Part shown: positions 1 to 10,139 of the stretch, piece after piece
Layout: each line of letters opens with the position of its first letter
Numbering within the stretch: position 1 is the first letter of the stretch
Origin: Neurospora tetraspora
Lineage: Eukaryota; Ascomycota; Sordariomycetes; Sordariales; Sordariaceae
Assembly: GCF_033439725.1 (NCBI RefSeq)
Contig: NW_026944384.1
Span: 744,001 to 808,000 of the forward strand
Direction: 5' to 3'
Length of the DNA: 64,000 nucleotides
Position numbers and translations under genes: made by a program
The notes under the pieces: generated by a model
Told to the model about the DNA's origin: nothing
The model's database searches: none
The model's input: the letters and a program-made list of their open reading frames with translations, nothing else

Positions 1-1250
1 CGCCCTCTCTGCCTTCAGATTCTTTGCTAGCTTCAGTTCCGACAGCGTCCTACTTTCTCGAATTCGAGGCTCTGGCTTTCCATCCCCGGCGCCAAGCAGC
101 TTCCAACAGCCATATCATGTCCAGTTCAAGGCCGCCCGTTGTTGCCTAGAGACCTTTCAACTGGTTGCTGTCCCTTCTTCGAACAATATCATGTTGATGG
201 AATTGCCAGGCTCGGACGGTAAATCAGGACCAAAGACGTTGCTGCGAGATGAAAACATGTGCAGCGTTGGACAAGCACGCCGGAGGCACTGTCGCATATG
301 CGTGCAACATAGTTAAGAGCGCCTCCGAGTGGCATTCTCTCAGTGGTCCCGGAATTTCTATAAGACAGCCCATGCCCCCATGCTTCTCTCGTCTGTTTCT
401 TCTCCATTCTCTCATCATCCCATCTTCTAGTCTTTCAAACAATTCCAAATGCAAACAATGGAAACCATTCAACCATCTTCAAACATCCCCACTTCCTCAA
501 ACGCAAAATGATCCACTTTTCTTTCACTTTTGATTCACTCCGCCTCAGAAGTACCTCGCGCGCCATCCAACGCCCGACATACATCCGAGCTCGTCTCGCC
601 TCTTGGCAGCCGCCTCAGAAAGTATGCTCTTTTCCATTCTTGTCTCCATTCTTCCTAGATCTTTGACGCAGTACTGACATTGCATCTTTCAACAGTCCAC
701 CATCATTACCTCTTCTGTCGCATTCTTCCTATCATTCCTCCATCAATTATCGTCTCTTTTTGGTCCAGCAGCTTGTTATCGCCTGCTTCAACCTACGGCA
801 TCTTTACGCCCTCTCCTTTTTGGCTCATGTCTCACCACCTGACATAAGGTATGCCGTCCGATTGGTTCCTCCTCCGGTGGTCAAAGCCCTGTGGCATCTT
901 CTAATACTGGGCTCTGCCGCATCACGCAGTCCTCCGTCATGGCCTACTTCCAGGAGCCTTCTTTCTAGGCAGCTACTCTGCTGGTCATCACCGCACAGCT
1001 TGTGATAGCCCAGGGCCGGTATACACTTGCTTGGTGATGATCGCATGGTCAGTTTCCCCCAGATGCAAATCTTCCGTCCTTTCCTCTCCTCTGTTTGTCG
1101 TCAAGGCCCGCATTCTGACCACCACCGCAACACAGAACCGCAGATTCTCGTCCATGGGCGAAACCTACAGCTGTTCCCGTTACAGTCCCGCCCCTGTTAA
1201 CCGGGGGCGCGGCACCTCCTTCGACACCACCTACAGAAGTCATGTGCCTA
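1..1250. other. No gene recognised; CT-rich spacer
   Basis: Only short overlapping frames without codon bias are present. The DNA is CT-rich and contains several GTATG donor-like sites, so it could be the leader or intron-rich 5' part of a gene, but I cannot build a coding model. Confidence 0.4.
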
Positions 1251-1259
1251 GCACCGTCT

Positions 1260-1960
1260 TCGCACACACTTCAACCTTTGGCCGAGAGTCAGCATGACAA
1301 ACAACCACCTTGATCGGTCCTTGAGCGCCTCGCAGTCATGTCCATGCCACCTGCATTCAACATCAATACCTACCTCTATCATCAATACCTAACAACATCA
1401 ACAACATCATCGATAACACCATCCGTGCCACCGAAGTGGCTTTCACTTCGCCCCAGCTGGCGCCGGCGCCAAAGGGTGGCCAAATTTGCGTAGGGCCTTC
1501 TGGGACACTCTTCGGGATGCATGGCAGCAGGACCACCTGAAAAGACAAACGCGACTAGGGCGCCGGCGCCGGCACGCACTTCACCATTCAGCTGGCGCCG
1601 GCGAAGACAATTTCAACGACGCCAATGGCGCCGGCGCCAGCAGGACAACATCAACAAGCAATCACAACTAGGGCGCCGGCGCCGGCACACACTTCAACCT
1701 CTGGCCGAGGGTCAGCGTGACAAATAACAATCTCAATCGGTCCTTGACAACTTGGGCTAGACCATGCACTCTCAATGTCTCCCATTGCTCTCAATGCTTC
1801 CATTGCTCACGAGCCACCTGGCTTCAACATCGATATCATCGATAACACCATCCGTGCCACCGAAGTGGCTTTCACTTCGCTCCAACTGGCGCCGGTGCCA
1901 GCAAGACCATCCTCAGGAGACAAACACAACAGGGGCGCCGGCGCCGGCACACACTTCACC
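1260..1960. repeat. Duplicated block (about 425 bp offset) with GCGCCGGCGCC palindromes
   Basis: Two diverged direct copies are visible. A segment reading ACTTCAACCT-TGGCCGAG-GTCAGC occurs at 1268 and again at 1691, and CGATAACACCATCCGTG occurs at 1411 and 1840, so the copies are offset by 423-429 bp. The self-complementary core GGGCGCCGGCGCCGGCAC recurs near 1558, 1672 and 1933, usually followed by CACTTCA. I see no coding function. Confidence 0.7.
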
Positions 1961-2631
1961 AACATGTTCAAGAGGAACACATGCACAATCTGTTACACTC
2001 CAACGAGGTACCGCCGGAATACAAACGACCAACTTCACCAGAGACCACGGGATCTGACAGCGAGGGTGCCAACGTCACCAACCACTTGACAAGTCCAAAG
2101 CCGCCAGCCCTGCCCCCGACTTGTCCCGACAAGGCCATTCCGTCATAGTGTACCATATACTCCCTTTCTCAGAACTTTGGCGGTTGAGCTCTGACTCCCG
2201 CGGTTTCTTGTTTCTGGATCTCTTTTATCTCATCGTTACCTACCTACATCTTCATCATCTATCATTTTGCTGGTACCTCACGAACCCAGCACCCAGAGGC
2301 AACCCCAGCAACACGGTCAACACCACAACCTTCCAGATGGCCAGTGTGGGTGGTACGATGCAACAGTAATGATATCAATGATAATAACCATCGGACCCGG
2401 GGAAGAGGCGAATCTGGAGGAAAACAAGTGAGATTTGAGGAGGCAGAGCAAGAGGGAACAAAGGGGCGAGGGTGGGAGGAGTAGGGGGAGGGGGAGTAGA
2501 ACCTTTACCTTGCGACGGATTATGCTCCCACGCAACATTTGATGAATGGAAGCCTTGCGGTCAGGAGTTGAATATGGGGCTCCTCAACACGATCTCGACC
2601 TACCTCCTGGCAATCTTCTGGCTTCCGAGAC

Positions 2632-2700
2632 CCGATTATTGTGGGTAACAAGAGTGATCTGAAACCGAACAACTCCAGTTTGGAGGACGAGCAGGGAGAC
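2632..2700 (+). pseudogene. Ras-like GTPase G4-box fragment
   Basis: The frame reads PIIVGNKSDLKPNN. The NKxD motif preceded by a hydrophobic beta strand is the guanine-specificity (G4) motif of Ras/Rab/Rho GTPases. No G1 or G3 motif lies nearby and the frame runs into unrelated sequence, so this is an exon scrap. A near copy (VPICIVGNKSADLKPNN) lies on the opposite strand at 42404-42480. Confidence 0.45.
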
Positions 2701-2945
2701 GTGAAAGACCAGTACCATTCTCGTCTCCTTAAATGCGGTGCTCTAACAGTACTACCGCCTATCAGTCCGAATTCGATAAAGTCAAAACTGAGAACGGAGG
2801 GAAACGCCAGACGCGGACCAAGTTGAAGCAGAAGAAGAATAACGTGGAGAAAGAGCTGGTAAGGCTGGAGAGGAAGCTCTTTTCCGTAATTGCTCGGCTA
2901 ATCTGCAGAGTGGCTTAAAGAGTCCTGCCGTTAAAGGATGAGCAT

Positions 2946-2991
2946 GTGGACTTCCCTTGTCATGATGGCCTACATCTACATTGACGCTGCG
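2946..2991 (+). repeat. Segment shared with 42221-42266 (inverted)
   Basis: This 46 bp stretch encodes WTSLVMMAYIYIDAA. Nearly the same DNA lies on the minus strand at 42221-42266 (WTSFVMMAYIYIDAA). Together with the GTPase scrap about 300 bp upstream, it makes this region an inverted, rearranged relative of the 42.2-42.5 kb region. Confidence 0.65.
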
Positions 2992-3049
2992 ATTAGTGAT
3001 CGAGCCTTGGGCAAGATGCTGGACACCTTGCAGACTAAGACTTTCCATT

Positions 3050-4060
3050 GTTATTCCATTATTATATAGTACTTTGTTGTTTCAGTTGAAGTATGTAACT
3101 GTCTTGGACTAGAGGGCAAAAGAAGTGTAGATGTGTGTGCTATGGAGAGGAAGTTAGAATTAAGAAGGAAAAGAAGTGTGGAGGGCTAAAATATAGGAAA
3201 GGTGTGAGGGTATGGATTTATACGATAAGATAAGGGAGGTGGGGATATGAACCCACCCGACAACAAACTGTTGTCTTCGCGTTCGATTTGCTGGTGGATT
3301 CCTGTATCTAGATCGAGGGGCCCAGCCTCCTGGCTCAGTGCTCTTTTTCTTCTTCTTCTTTTCTTCTTCTTCTTCTTCTTCTTCTTCTATAGGTAGTCAA
3401 TCAAGTTCAAAACACTTCCGTGCCCCTCCCCATCGCTCAAAGTGTTTATTGTGACATGTCGCTGCTGCGCTATTGAGGACGACCGTGCCAACGAGCCTTG
3501 TCTTTCCCTGTGCCCTGGTAGTGTTTCTGATTCTCCGCCGACCCGACCGAGAGGCATCGAACATCTTCATCCTATGACCGCCGTTTGCGAGACCAGTTCT
3601 TTCCGTCTCAACAAGTTCATCTCTTTCTTGTGACTGAGAAAGAGGTTTTGCCCCCATTGCATAGCGGTTTCGATCCCTTCTGGCATCTTCCATCCATGTC
3701 CACTTCCAGCGAGCCCGCCCAAAGTTCAGTGAGAATGACACTCGACGATACCTCCCCAAAGCAAAGGAGTCTGCCTGGAAAACTGTGCAACATGCTTCTC
3801 CCCGTCAATTTCTGGCCCGGTATCAATTTTTTGGCTCCTTGGTAGTGGAACCTTGTCGGCGTCGCTCCCGTCACTCCACGCCAAGGCGAGAGGACACTCA
3901 GTGATATCACCACCAGACATAATCCCGCAAACGAACAAAGACATAACGGTTGATCTTTTATTATTTTGCTATGTTTTTGCCACCTTGCAAGTTTGGTGCA
4001 TTGCAACGGACTTTGATCCATGCCGAGTGTCTGCCATGGGTCCATGGTTGGGTTGCGGCA
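3050..4060. other. No gene recognised; contains a (TTC)n microsatellite
   Basis: No frame here has convincing codon use. A TTC microsatellite lies at about 3345-3388. A T-arm-like and anticodon-arm-like stretch near 3240-3280 was examined and rejected as a tRNA. Confidence 0.5.
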
Positions 4061-4063
4061 TGA

Positions 4064-4811
4064 TCATGGGCAGCCAGCAAGATTGACATCACAACGAACA
4101 ATAACGATGAACAGCAACAAGGCACAGCACAATGCAAGGCATTCATCGCTGTTTTGAAAGTAAGTCTTCATTGCTAAAGAGGAACTAGCTACGCTAACTA
4201 TACCTCTACAGGTATCTACCTGTCGAAGTGAACAGAGGCAGCCGAAGATGCATCCCCCCAGCTATCAACCGCGGATGGTAAACTTCCACTTGACGAAGTA
4301 CCGCCGCAGCCGCCGCAACAGGCGGGTGCAAATGGCCCGGCAGAGAGGATTCTGTGCGCTGGGCTTCTGGTCGGGGTATCGCGATACGGTGCTGTTGTTC
4401 TTCTGGATGAGCGCCCCGGAGCAGGCGTGGTTGAAGTACGTCCACGTGCGTGCCACATCCTCGTACATCGGTGTGCTCAGGTCGCCATTCTTCCCCCAGG
4501 ACGGAGCGGCGTACCTGAGCCACCTGGCGAGCGTCAAGGCGCGCGAGCTGGAGAAGATGCGGGCCAAGCTGGAGGCCAAATTGTTGTTGTCGAACGCCGA
4601 TGATGCCAAGAGGAGGTGGGAGAGGGTCGTCTTGGTCGCAAGGCAGGCGTCATGGTGTACCGCATATCGCAAGGGGATGCCGACGGTAAAAGTCAGGAAC
4701 CAACACAAGACCAACATCGGGTTTCGGCTGAGCCATCCTCGGAATCCTTGTGGCAATTCTGTATGGCCAAGTACTTTTCGTAACTCTTGGGAGTTCGTTG
4801 TGTTCGGCTGA
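4064..4811 (+). pseudogene. Spliced gene fragment of unknown family
   Basis: The frame 4064-4159 (ending KAFIAVLK) joins in phase to 4212 onward across a clean 52 bp intron: GTAAGT donor at 4160, GCTAAC branch, TACAG acceptor. The second exon has strong C/G third positions up to about 4610 and includes ARELEKMRAKLEAKL, a helical segment. After 4612 it crosses segments also found at 47379 and at 8329, then loses coding character. I found no in-frame ATG for the first exon. It looks like part of a real gene fused to repeat sequence. The family is not recognised. Confidence 0.45.
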
Positions 4812-5389
4812 GCCATCCTCGGAATCATATCCTCGGCGGCAAAGTCGAAGTCGAAGTCGAAGAAGTCTTCCGGGAGTTCGTCTCGCTGGGCTCTGTTGCC
4901 TGTTGTTGGGGTCTCTGGGGGTCTTTCATCGTGCTGGGTTCGCGTCAGAGGCTCAGAGCGAGAACCATTTCGCTTGGACGTATTCTAAACGTCTCCACGG
5001 TTTCATGATGACGGGATCGTTGAATCTCGCGCCGCCTCTCATGTTGGTGGTGGCTTCCTCCATCTTCGATATGGACGTTGACTTCAGGTTCGGCACCAGG
5101 GCACCGGTGGGTAGCCGGAGGGAGCGGCGGCCCGGGCTCGTGTCAGAGCGAGAACCACTGCGCTTGTACAACGGAAACGCAATCACGGAGATCACCCACT
5201 GGAGAGGCTTCACAGCCCTTTCTAGGTAGAGGGTCAGCACAACCACGCCAGTGCAATTTGATGGTGTTGTAGAATGGAACAATGCTGGAATTGGAGAACC
5301 AGGACATACATGCGATTCTTGGTGCTGGCCCGAGGCTCCGCCGATCACCACTGACAACCTTGGAGCCGGTCTCTCCTTCCCCTTTCCTA

Positions 5390-5836
5390 TCACATCTGCT
5401 TCCACCACGCTACTACATCTTTCGCGGCGGCCTTCTCCTCAGCAGCCTCCTCCTTCTCCTTCTTTTCCTTCTTCTGCTTCTTCTTGTCACCGACCTCCTC
5501 GGTCTTCTCCTCAGCCTTCCCAGTCTTCTCGGCCTTGTCAGGCTTCTCAGCAGCAGCAGCAACAGCAACAGCAGCAGCGGCAGCACCGGTGATCTCGGCG
5601 GGGACATCGGCGGTGGTGACAGGCTCAGTGGTGGCGGCGGCGGCGGTGATGCAATTGGTTCCGTTGCCCGCCGCATCGCCAGCGACACCACCGCCGATGT
5701 TGACACGCACGGGCGTGCCAGTCAGGCGCAGGCTCTTGTCCATCTTCACCCAAAGGCAAAGCCAGTAGACGAGCAGGAGCAGGAGAAGAGCCGGGATGAT
5801 GTGTGAAAGGCGGCGCGACATGCAATGGTTGAGCAT
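5390..5836 (-). CDS. Small single-span membrane protein, hypothetical
   Basis: The product is 148 aa. Residues about 12-29 form a hydrophobic segment (IIPALLLLLLVYWLCLW), so it is probably a signal anchor. It is followed by a Gly/Ala/Thr-rich stretch and then a long Lys/Glu-rich, probably coiled or disordered tail ending VVAWWKQM. Codon use is clearly biased to C/G third positions on this strand only. The upstream ATG at 5836 was chosen; an in-frame ATG at 5821 (MSRRLSH) would give 143 aa. No family recognised. It could be the last exon of a longer gene, but no strong acceptor site lies just upstream. Confidence 0.55.
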   Translation of the reverse strand: MLNHCMSRRLSHIIPALLLLLLVYWLCLWVKMDKSLRLTGTPVRVNIGGGVAGDAAGNGTNCITAAAATTEPVTTADVPAEITGAAAAAVAVAAAAEKPDKAEKTGKAEEKTEEVGDKKKQKKEKKEKEEAAEEKAAAKDVVAWWKQM

Positions 5837-5984
5837 TGGGCGGCCGAGACAGTGCTAGGAGCACGACCAGCGTGCTGGGTCTTCTGGTGTGTTAGACATG
5901 GAGCGAACAAAAAAAACTGGAGGAGTAGATGGAGAGACTGGAGGAGTGGCGCAAAAAAAAGGACTGATGGACAGGAGAAAGACG

Positions 5985-6240
5985 ACTGACCAGAAAATTC
6001 TGAAAATCCTGGGCGGCGCCGGGGTGCCTGGGGCGCGGCGCGATGAAGTCCCCTTACGACCGGCGAGAGAGCCGGTCTCTGCTGTTTTCTGTCAGAACGT
6101 GGACTTGAATCACACTCGGGCTTGACAAGCAGCGACGAGAAGCGACAGGGAGAAAAGCAGTGTCGCTCGATGACAACAAACTCACCTGAAATTCTGAAAA
6201 TCCTGGTGGAGCGCTCTGCTGCAGAACAGGGACAACGGAC
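5985..6240. repeat. Two degenerate copies, about 190 bp apart
   Basis: The motif AATTCTGAAAATCCTGG occurs at about 5996 and again at about 6189. After each copy comes a related stretch (CTCTGCTG..CAGAAC..GGACTTGAA). The copies are diverged and non-coding. Confidence 0.5.
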
Positions 6241-6839
6241 TTGAACTATCGGCTTCAGTCAGATCGATGTCACATTTGGGCTAACGCTTCAACCAAGCTG
6301 GGCGGGCAGGTAGAGGACGGCGCCGTCGACGACGACAAGAGACTGGAACTAACCTTAGACGGCTTGGGAGCCGTGGGAGCTGACGGAAGCACTCTGCACC
6401 TTTTGTTGGTGCAAGCAGGACTGAAAGGAGGAGAGAAGTGTCAGTACGGCCTCAGAAGGATATGAGTACGAGGGGCACGGTCTGGAGGTGAGAGAAGGCG
6501 ATGAGAGAAGACATACCCTTGATGCGGTCCCAAATCTCGTCTGGTTGCAATCGATGTGATGGTTAGAGGAGCACGAATCCTTGTTGGAGGTGGAAAGAGA
6601 GTGTGTCTGCTGTTGCAGTTGACGGAGGTGGTGAGAGAAGTTGTTGGAAGAGGAACGTGTGAAGAAGAGTGAGGGTCAGAGGTAGGAGAGGCAGAAGAGT
6701 GAGGGGAAGGAAAAAATCAGTCGAAGGAGGGAAGATTTGTGGGCTCTCCCGGTCCCGAAAAAGACACCTTGGGCAAGTACCTTTGCTATCTTGGATATGG
6801 CGCCACTTGTGACCGACTGGGAGCGCACATAGGCGTGGC

Positions 6840-7200
6840 TGGAGGCTCTGCTCCTTCCCTCTTTAACTCTCGGTTGACTCCCTAACGTTGAGTGACCGGC
6901 TCATGTGGACGAGCGACTTGCCCCCGGCAAGGATCCGTCCTCTTGTGCCGTCTGGTGACTCTTGTCTAGCCCCGTGTAATCTCAAATACGCTGTGGTTTG
7001 TTGCCTGTCGCGAGGAAGGAGGTGTGCTTCCCTCTCTAACTTGCGGTTCCTTCCTTACATCCAAGGCTGAGTGACTGGCTCATGTGGACGGGTAACTCTC
7101 TCAGGACAGGGGTACGTCCTCTTCTGTCGCCTCTTCTGACCCCGCGTAATTTCAGATACGCTGTGGCTGGTTCTCTTTTGCGAGGAAGGAAGTGTCCTTC
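6840..7200. repeat. Diverged tandem duplication, about 180 bp unit
   Basis: Copy one spans about 6840-7010 and copy two about 7010-7200. Shared landmarks are GAGTGACCGGCTCATGTGGACG / GAGTGACTGGCTCATGTGGACG, CGTCCTCTT, CCCCG.GTAAT.TCA and ATACGCTGTGG, followed by CGAGGAAGGA. No gene is seen in it. Confidence 0.7.
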
Positions 7201-7585
7201 GAAGAGGGGTGACGCAGCTGATCCAGGAGTCTAGACGGCGGGGTATTGCTCGTCGGTTCAACGTCTTTGCCGTGATTCTGTTGCTGGACAAGATGGTTCT
7301 CTTGGGATGTGGTCAATCCACACATTTACATCTTGTCCTGCTTGTTCTCTTCTTCTTCAATCAACAAGTTCACCACCATTCTTTTGTGCCTTGTGTCTAC
7401 ATTCACTCCGTTCACTTCGACACATGCATCCTTTCTTCCCCAGACATACAGCCTCTTTGAAGAGAACGTCCACTCCGCCACAAACGCACATCTGCCCTTA
7501 TCTTTTGTTCCCACCAAAGCCACACCTCTACACTCCCTTCTGCATCCTTCCGTGCGGGAACCATGCAAGATCCAGGTACTGGCTC

Positions 7586-7712
7586 CGTGGGCGTCTCGAG
7601 ATCCCCCAGCCTTTCAAGTACTCGATCGATGAGAAGCGCCGCATTCTCGACCGCCTCATCTGGTCTTCCAGCTTCGAGTCCTTCCTCGCCACCAAGTACC
7701 TCAACGACAAAC
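7586..7712 (+). pseudogene. 2-oxoglutarate dehydrogenase E1 exon fragment
   Basis: The frame reads EIPQPFKYSIDEKRRILDRL followed by IWSSSFESFLATKY. This matches the conserved N-terminal part of the E1 component of 2-oxoglutarate dehydrogenase (the mitochondrial TCA-cycle enzyme), where family members have a FKY-DEK-ILDRLIWS-SFE-F-A-KYPN-K pattern. Similarity stops at the LNDK residues, and no further E1 sequence (for example GMPHRGRLN) follows. It is therefore a captured or decayed exon scrap rather than a gene. Confidence 0.6.
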
Positions 7713-8157
7713 ATCACAACACTATTCCTCCAGATCCACCATGTCCTCCACCAACTCTTCCAACATTCCTAGTAGCCTGTCCAACGTCAGGCACCTCAAA
7801 ACCAGAGGCCGCCTAGCCAACCTCAAACTTTTCAAGTTCCGACCGACAACCGACCCAGTTCTTGTCCTACCCACAGCTCACTCGAGCACACGATCACAAT
7901 CGACGTCCTTGAAGGATATCGGGCCGCAAAGATGTCTGACAACAAGTATGTCCATGACCATGTCCCTAAGGTACCTCTACCCTGTTACCAGCAGCCGGCC
8001 ATACCTCCGCTACCTCCGCAGTTGGATTCAAATCTCTGCACCAAGAGACTGCGACTGTCGTTAAGGATCGCATAAATGACACATGGCTGAGATCGTGATG
8101 CACGCCAAAGAAGTCGAGCACTAAAAGGGCTCAACCGAACAGGCATGCAGCCAAAGG

Positions 8158-8220
8158 GCAGGAAGGAGGCCGTGAACGTCATCATGGGCAAGGATGACCG
8201 TCTCCTTGTCGTTGTTGAGG
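8158..8220 (+). pseudogene. DAHP synthase N-terminal exon fragment
   Basis: The frame reads RKEAVNVIMGKDDRLLVVV. It matches the segment just before the conserved GPCSIHD motif of type I 3-deoxy-D-arabino-heptulosonate-7-phosphate synthase (first shikimate step). The GPCSIHD motif itself is missing: the sequence runs into GTACCC. A different part of the same enzyme family lies at 41889-41982 on the opposite strand. Confidence 0.5.
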
Positions 8221-8328
8221 TACCCACAACGTTATCCCTTTGGTGACGAGAGCGCTTGTGAAGGAACCAGACCCCCTACTTCCTTCGAGAAGACTCAGCC
8301 GTCTGAAGCACAGGAGACACCGAAGACA

Positions 8329-8393
8329 GGATTCCGAGGATGGCTTAGCCGAAACCCGATGTTGGTCTTGTGTTGGTTCCTGACTTTTACCGT
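8329..8393 (+). repeat. 65 bp repeat, inverted copy at 4683-4747
   Basis: The two copies differ at one base. In this orientation it can encode WLSRNPMLVLCWFLTFTVG, a membrane-helix-like peptide, and so can the 4.7 kb copy read on the minus strand. The last 18 bases also recur at 42112-42129. The near identity means recent duplication or gene conversion. Confidence 0.85.
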
Positions 8394-8468
8394 GGGCATT
8401 GCCTCGTGCTGCCCAAGTACCTCAACTGAGTTCCACTTTCCCTACCTAGCGACGACTCCATCGCCAAG

Positions 8469-8709
8469 ATGCAAAGGGCATTGGACAAGAAGTCGGTAGA
8501 GCCCGAGGTGAGTTGAAGCTGCGCTTAGGCTGAGAAGTGTCTGACATGCGCTAACTATCCCGATACTCAAACAGGAAACACCACACCAGCAGTCGGAGTC
8601 GGCCAAGGAGCCCGAAGTCAGGTTGACGATTGAGGAAGTGGAGGAGGAAGATGGTGCCATGCTGAACAAGTATAAGGTCACCGTTGTGATGAAGAAGCCT
8701 CATGCGTGA
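8469..8709 (+). CDS. Two-exon 3' gene end, unknown family (partial)
   Basis: Exons 8469-8507 and 8575-8709 are separated by a 67 bp intron with a GTGAGT donor, GCTAAC branch (8550) and ACAG acceptor. The product reads MQRALDKKSVEPE then ETPHQQ..., ending VTVVMKKPHA: acidic in the middle (IEEVEEEDG) and basic at the end. The first exon is open upstream to an acceptor-like CTAG near 8451, so this may be the tail of a longer, possibly broken gene. A diverged second copy of intron and last exon lies at about 8908-9135. Confidence 0.4.
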
Positions 8710-8907
8710 TGTGGGCCGTAGGAGCTAGCAAAGGACAGATAGAGGGCATAATACAAACGTTGAGAGAACATCGCAAGCATCCACTACCTCAATGTTACGC
8801 AAAATGCATTACGAAATGGTACACGCAGAGAGATTTTGTCGAGATGCCTTGAAATGATCAAGTTGACCGCACCTCTAAGCATCCATGTCCATCAGTGACA
8901 AAGCAAG

Positions 8908-9135
8908 AAGTGGCTATGTGACATGCGCTAACTATCGCGAAACCGGAGCAGAGAACATTCCCCAGCGGTCAGTGTCGCCCGTCAAGAAGCCCCAAATCAA
9001 AATTGACGAAGGCGGGAGAGGAAGAGAAGAGAAGAAAGGAGGGAGAGAGCACCGCGAGGCAGGACAAGCAGATCAAGCACAATTATCCCTCTTAAGCTCC
9101 AGTCCGGTGAAGAAGCCCCAGGCATGATATGGGCC
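8908..9135 (+). repeat. Diverged second copy of 8540-8720
   Basis: The intron branch region (TGACATGCGCTAACTATC) and the exon motifs AGCCC.AA.TCA.ATTGACGA and GAAGAAGCC..G.ATGATATGGGCC match 8540-8720 in order. The middle is altered, so the copy probably does not code for the same peptide. Confidence 0.6.
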
Positions 9136-9139
9136 GGGT

Positions 9140-10130
9140 CGGGGTTACATGCCAGAAGCCCAGAGCACGACAAGAAGACCGAGCGCTGTCGGCAGCACAA
9201 GGCCTTCAATCAAATTCTGAAAGGAAGATGAAGAGGAGGATTAAACGCAAAGGAGGACGCGAGAAAGCAAAGCAAACAAGGAAACCTGGTTGCCACAAGC
9301 GACAGCTGATCCCACCGCAAGCTACGAACAACCTGGATTGCACAAACCGAGAGCGAGTGAAGTGGATGTCGGGAAGAGATGGGCAAAAGGATATCTGCTC
9401 TACAAGGACGACTAAGACGAAGAAAATGTTCACTCACAAAGTGTTCGAGTTCCTTTGGCTGTTTCTGGTTGCTGGTAAACCTCAGGAAGTTGTTGCTGGG
9501 TTGCGGATGAATAAAAGTCAAAGAGGTATGTACCATATCTATCTTAAGGCAGGTAGAGGTAGAGGTAGTTATTAGTACGTAGTTATAATGCTTAAAGATA
9601 TTGGACTTACTTATAAGCAACCACGATTGTAAAGAGATGGAAAGGCAAGAGAGCATCAACATAGAGGTTGTCAACTTAATCTGGCCTCGGGATATGCTCA
9701 TCTCAAGGCCCATATGTCACTACAATAGATGTCTCTAAAAAGTAACCAAATGTTATATCAGGTGGATATAAGCCATGGAGAGGAAAGTGTATAGGAAAGC
9801 TCATTGAAGTTGCATGCCATTTACGTACCAACTTGTGAACAAGCACAAGGCACATATAGATAGCATCCATGCCTTCTTTGAACACCAGCCTAGTTGACCG
9901 GTTTTGCATACCGTTCTGACCAGCTTTCCGGCCCATGAGTCCTTCGTTTTCTTGGATCGTGTGCAGGAATCCCTCCTTTCAAGGCAGCGTGAACTGTCCA
10001 AACATCAGGGGCATCGACCGTTAGCTCTGGACACCAAGGTCCCAAGGACAGAGAAGACAGATGATGAAACGGGATGAAAAGAGGACTAAAGAAGGCACTT
10101 ACAGTCTAAAGGTTCATTTACGCCAAAGAA
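9140..10130. other. No gene recognised
   Basis: Frames on both strands overlap without coding bias. A GGTAGAGGTAGAGGTAG run lies near 9553. Confidence 0.4.
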
Positions 10131-10139
10131 AAATGACCA

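Noticed and set aside
3238-3300. tRNA-like arms on the minus strand (T-arm-like GTGGG/CCCAC and a 5 bp anticodon-like stem GACAA/TTGTC)
   Set aside because: The two arms are one or two bases apart, the loop lacks the invariant U33 and the T-loop consensus fails; no D-arm or box A.
3617-4045. 142-codon minus frame
   Set aside because: Composition is random-like and there is no splice or homology support.
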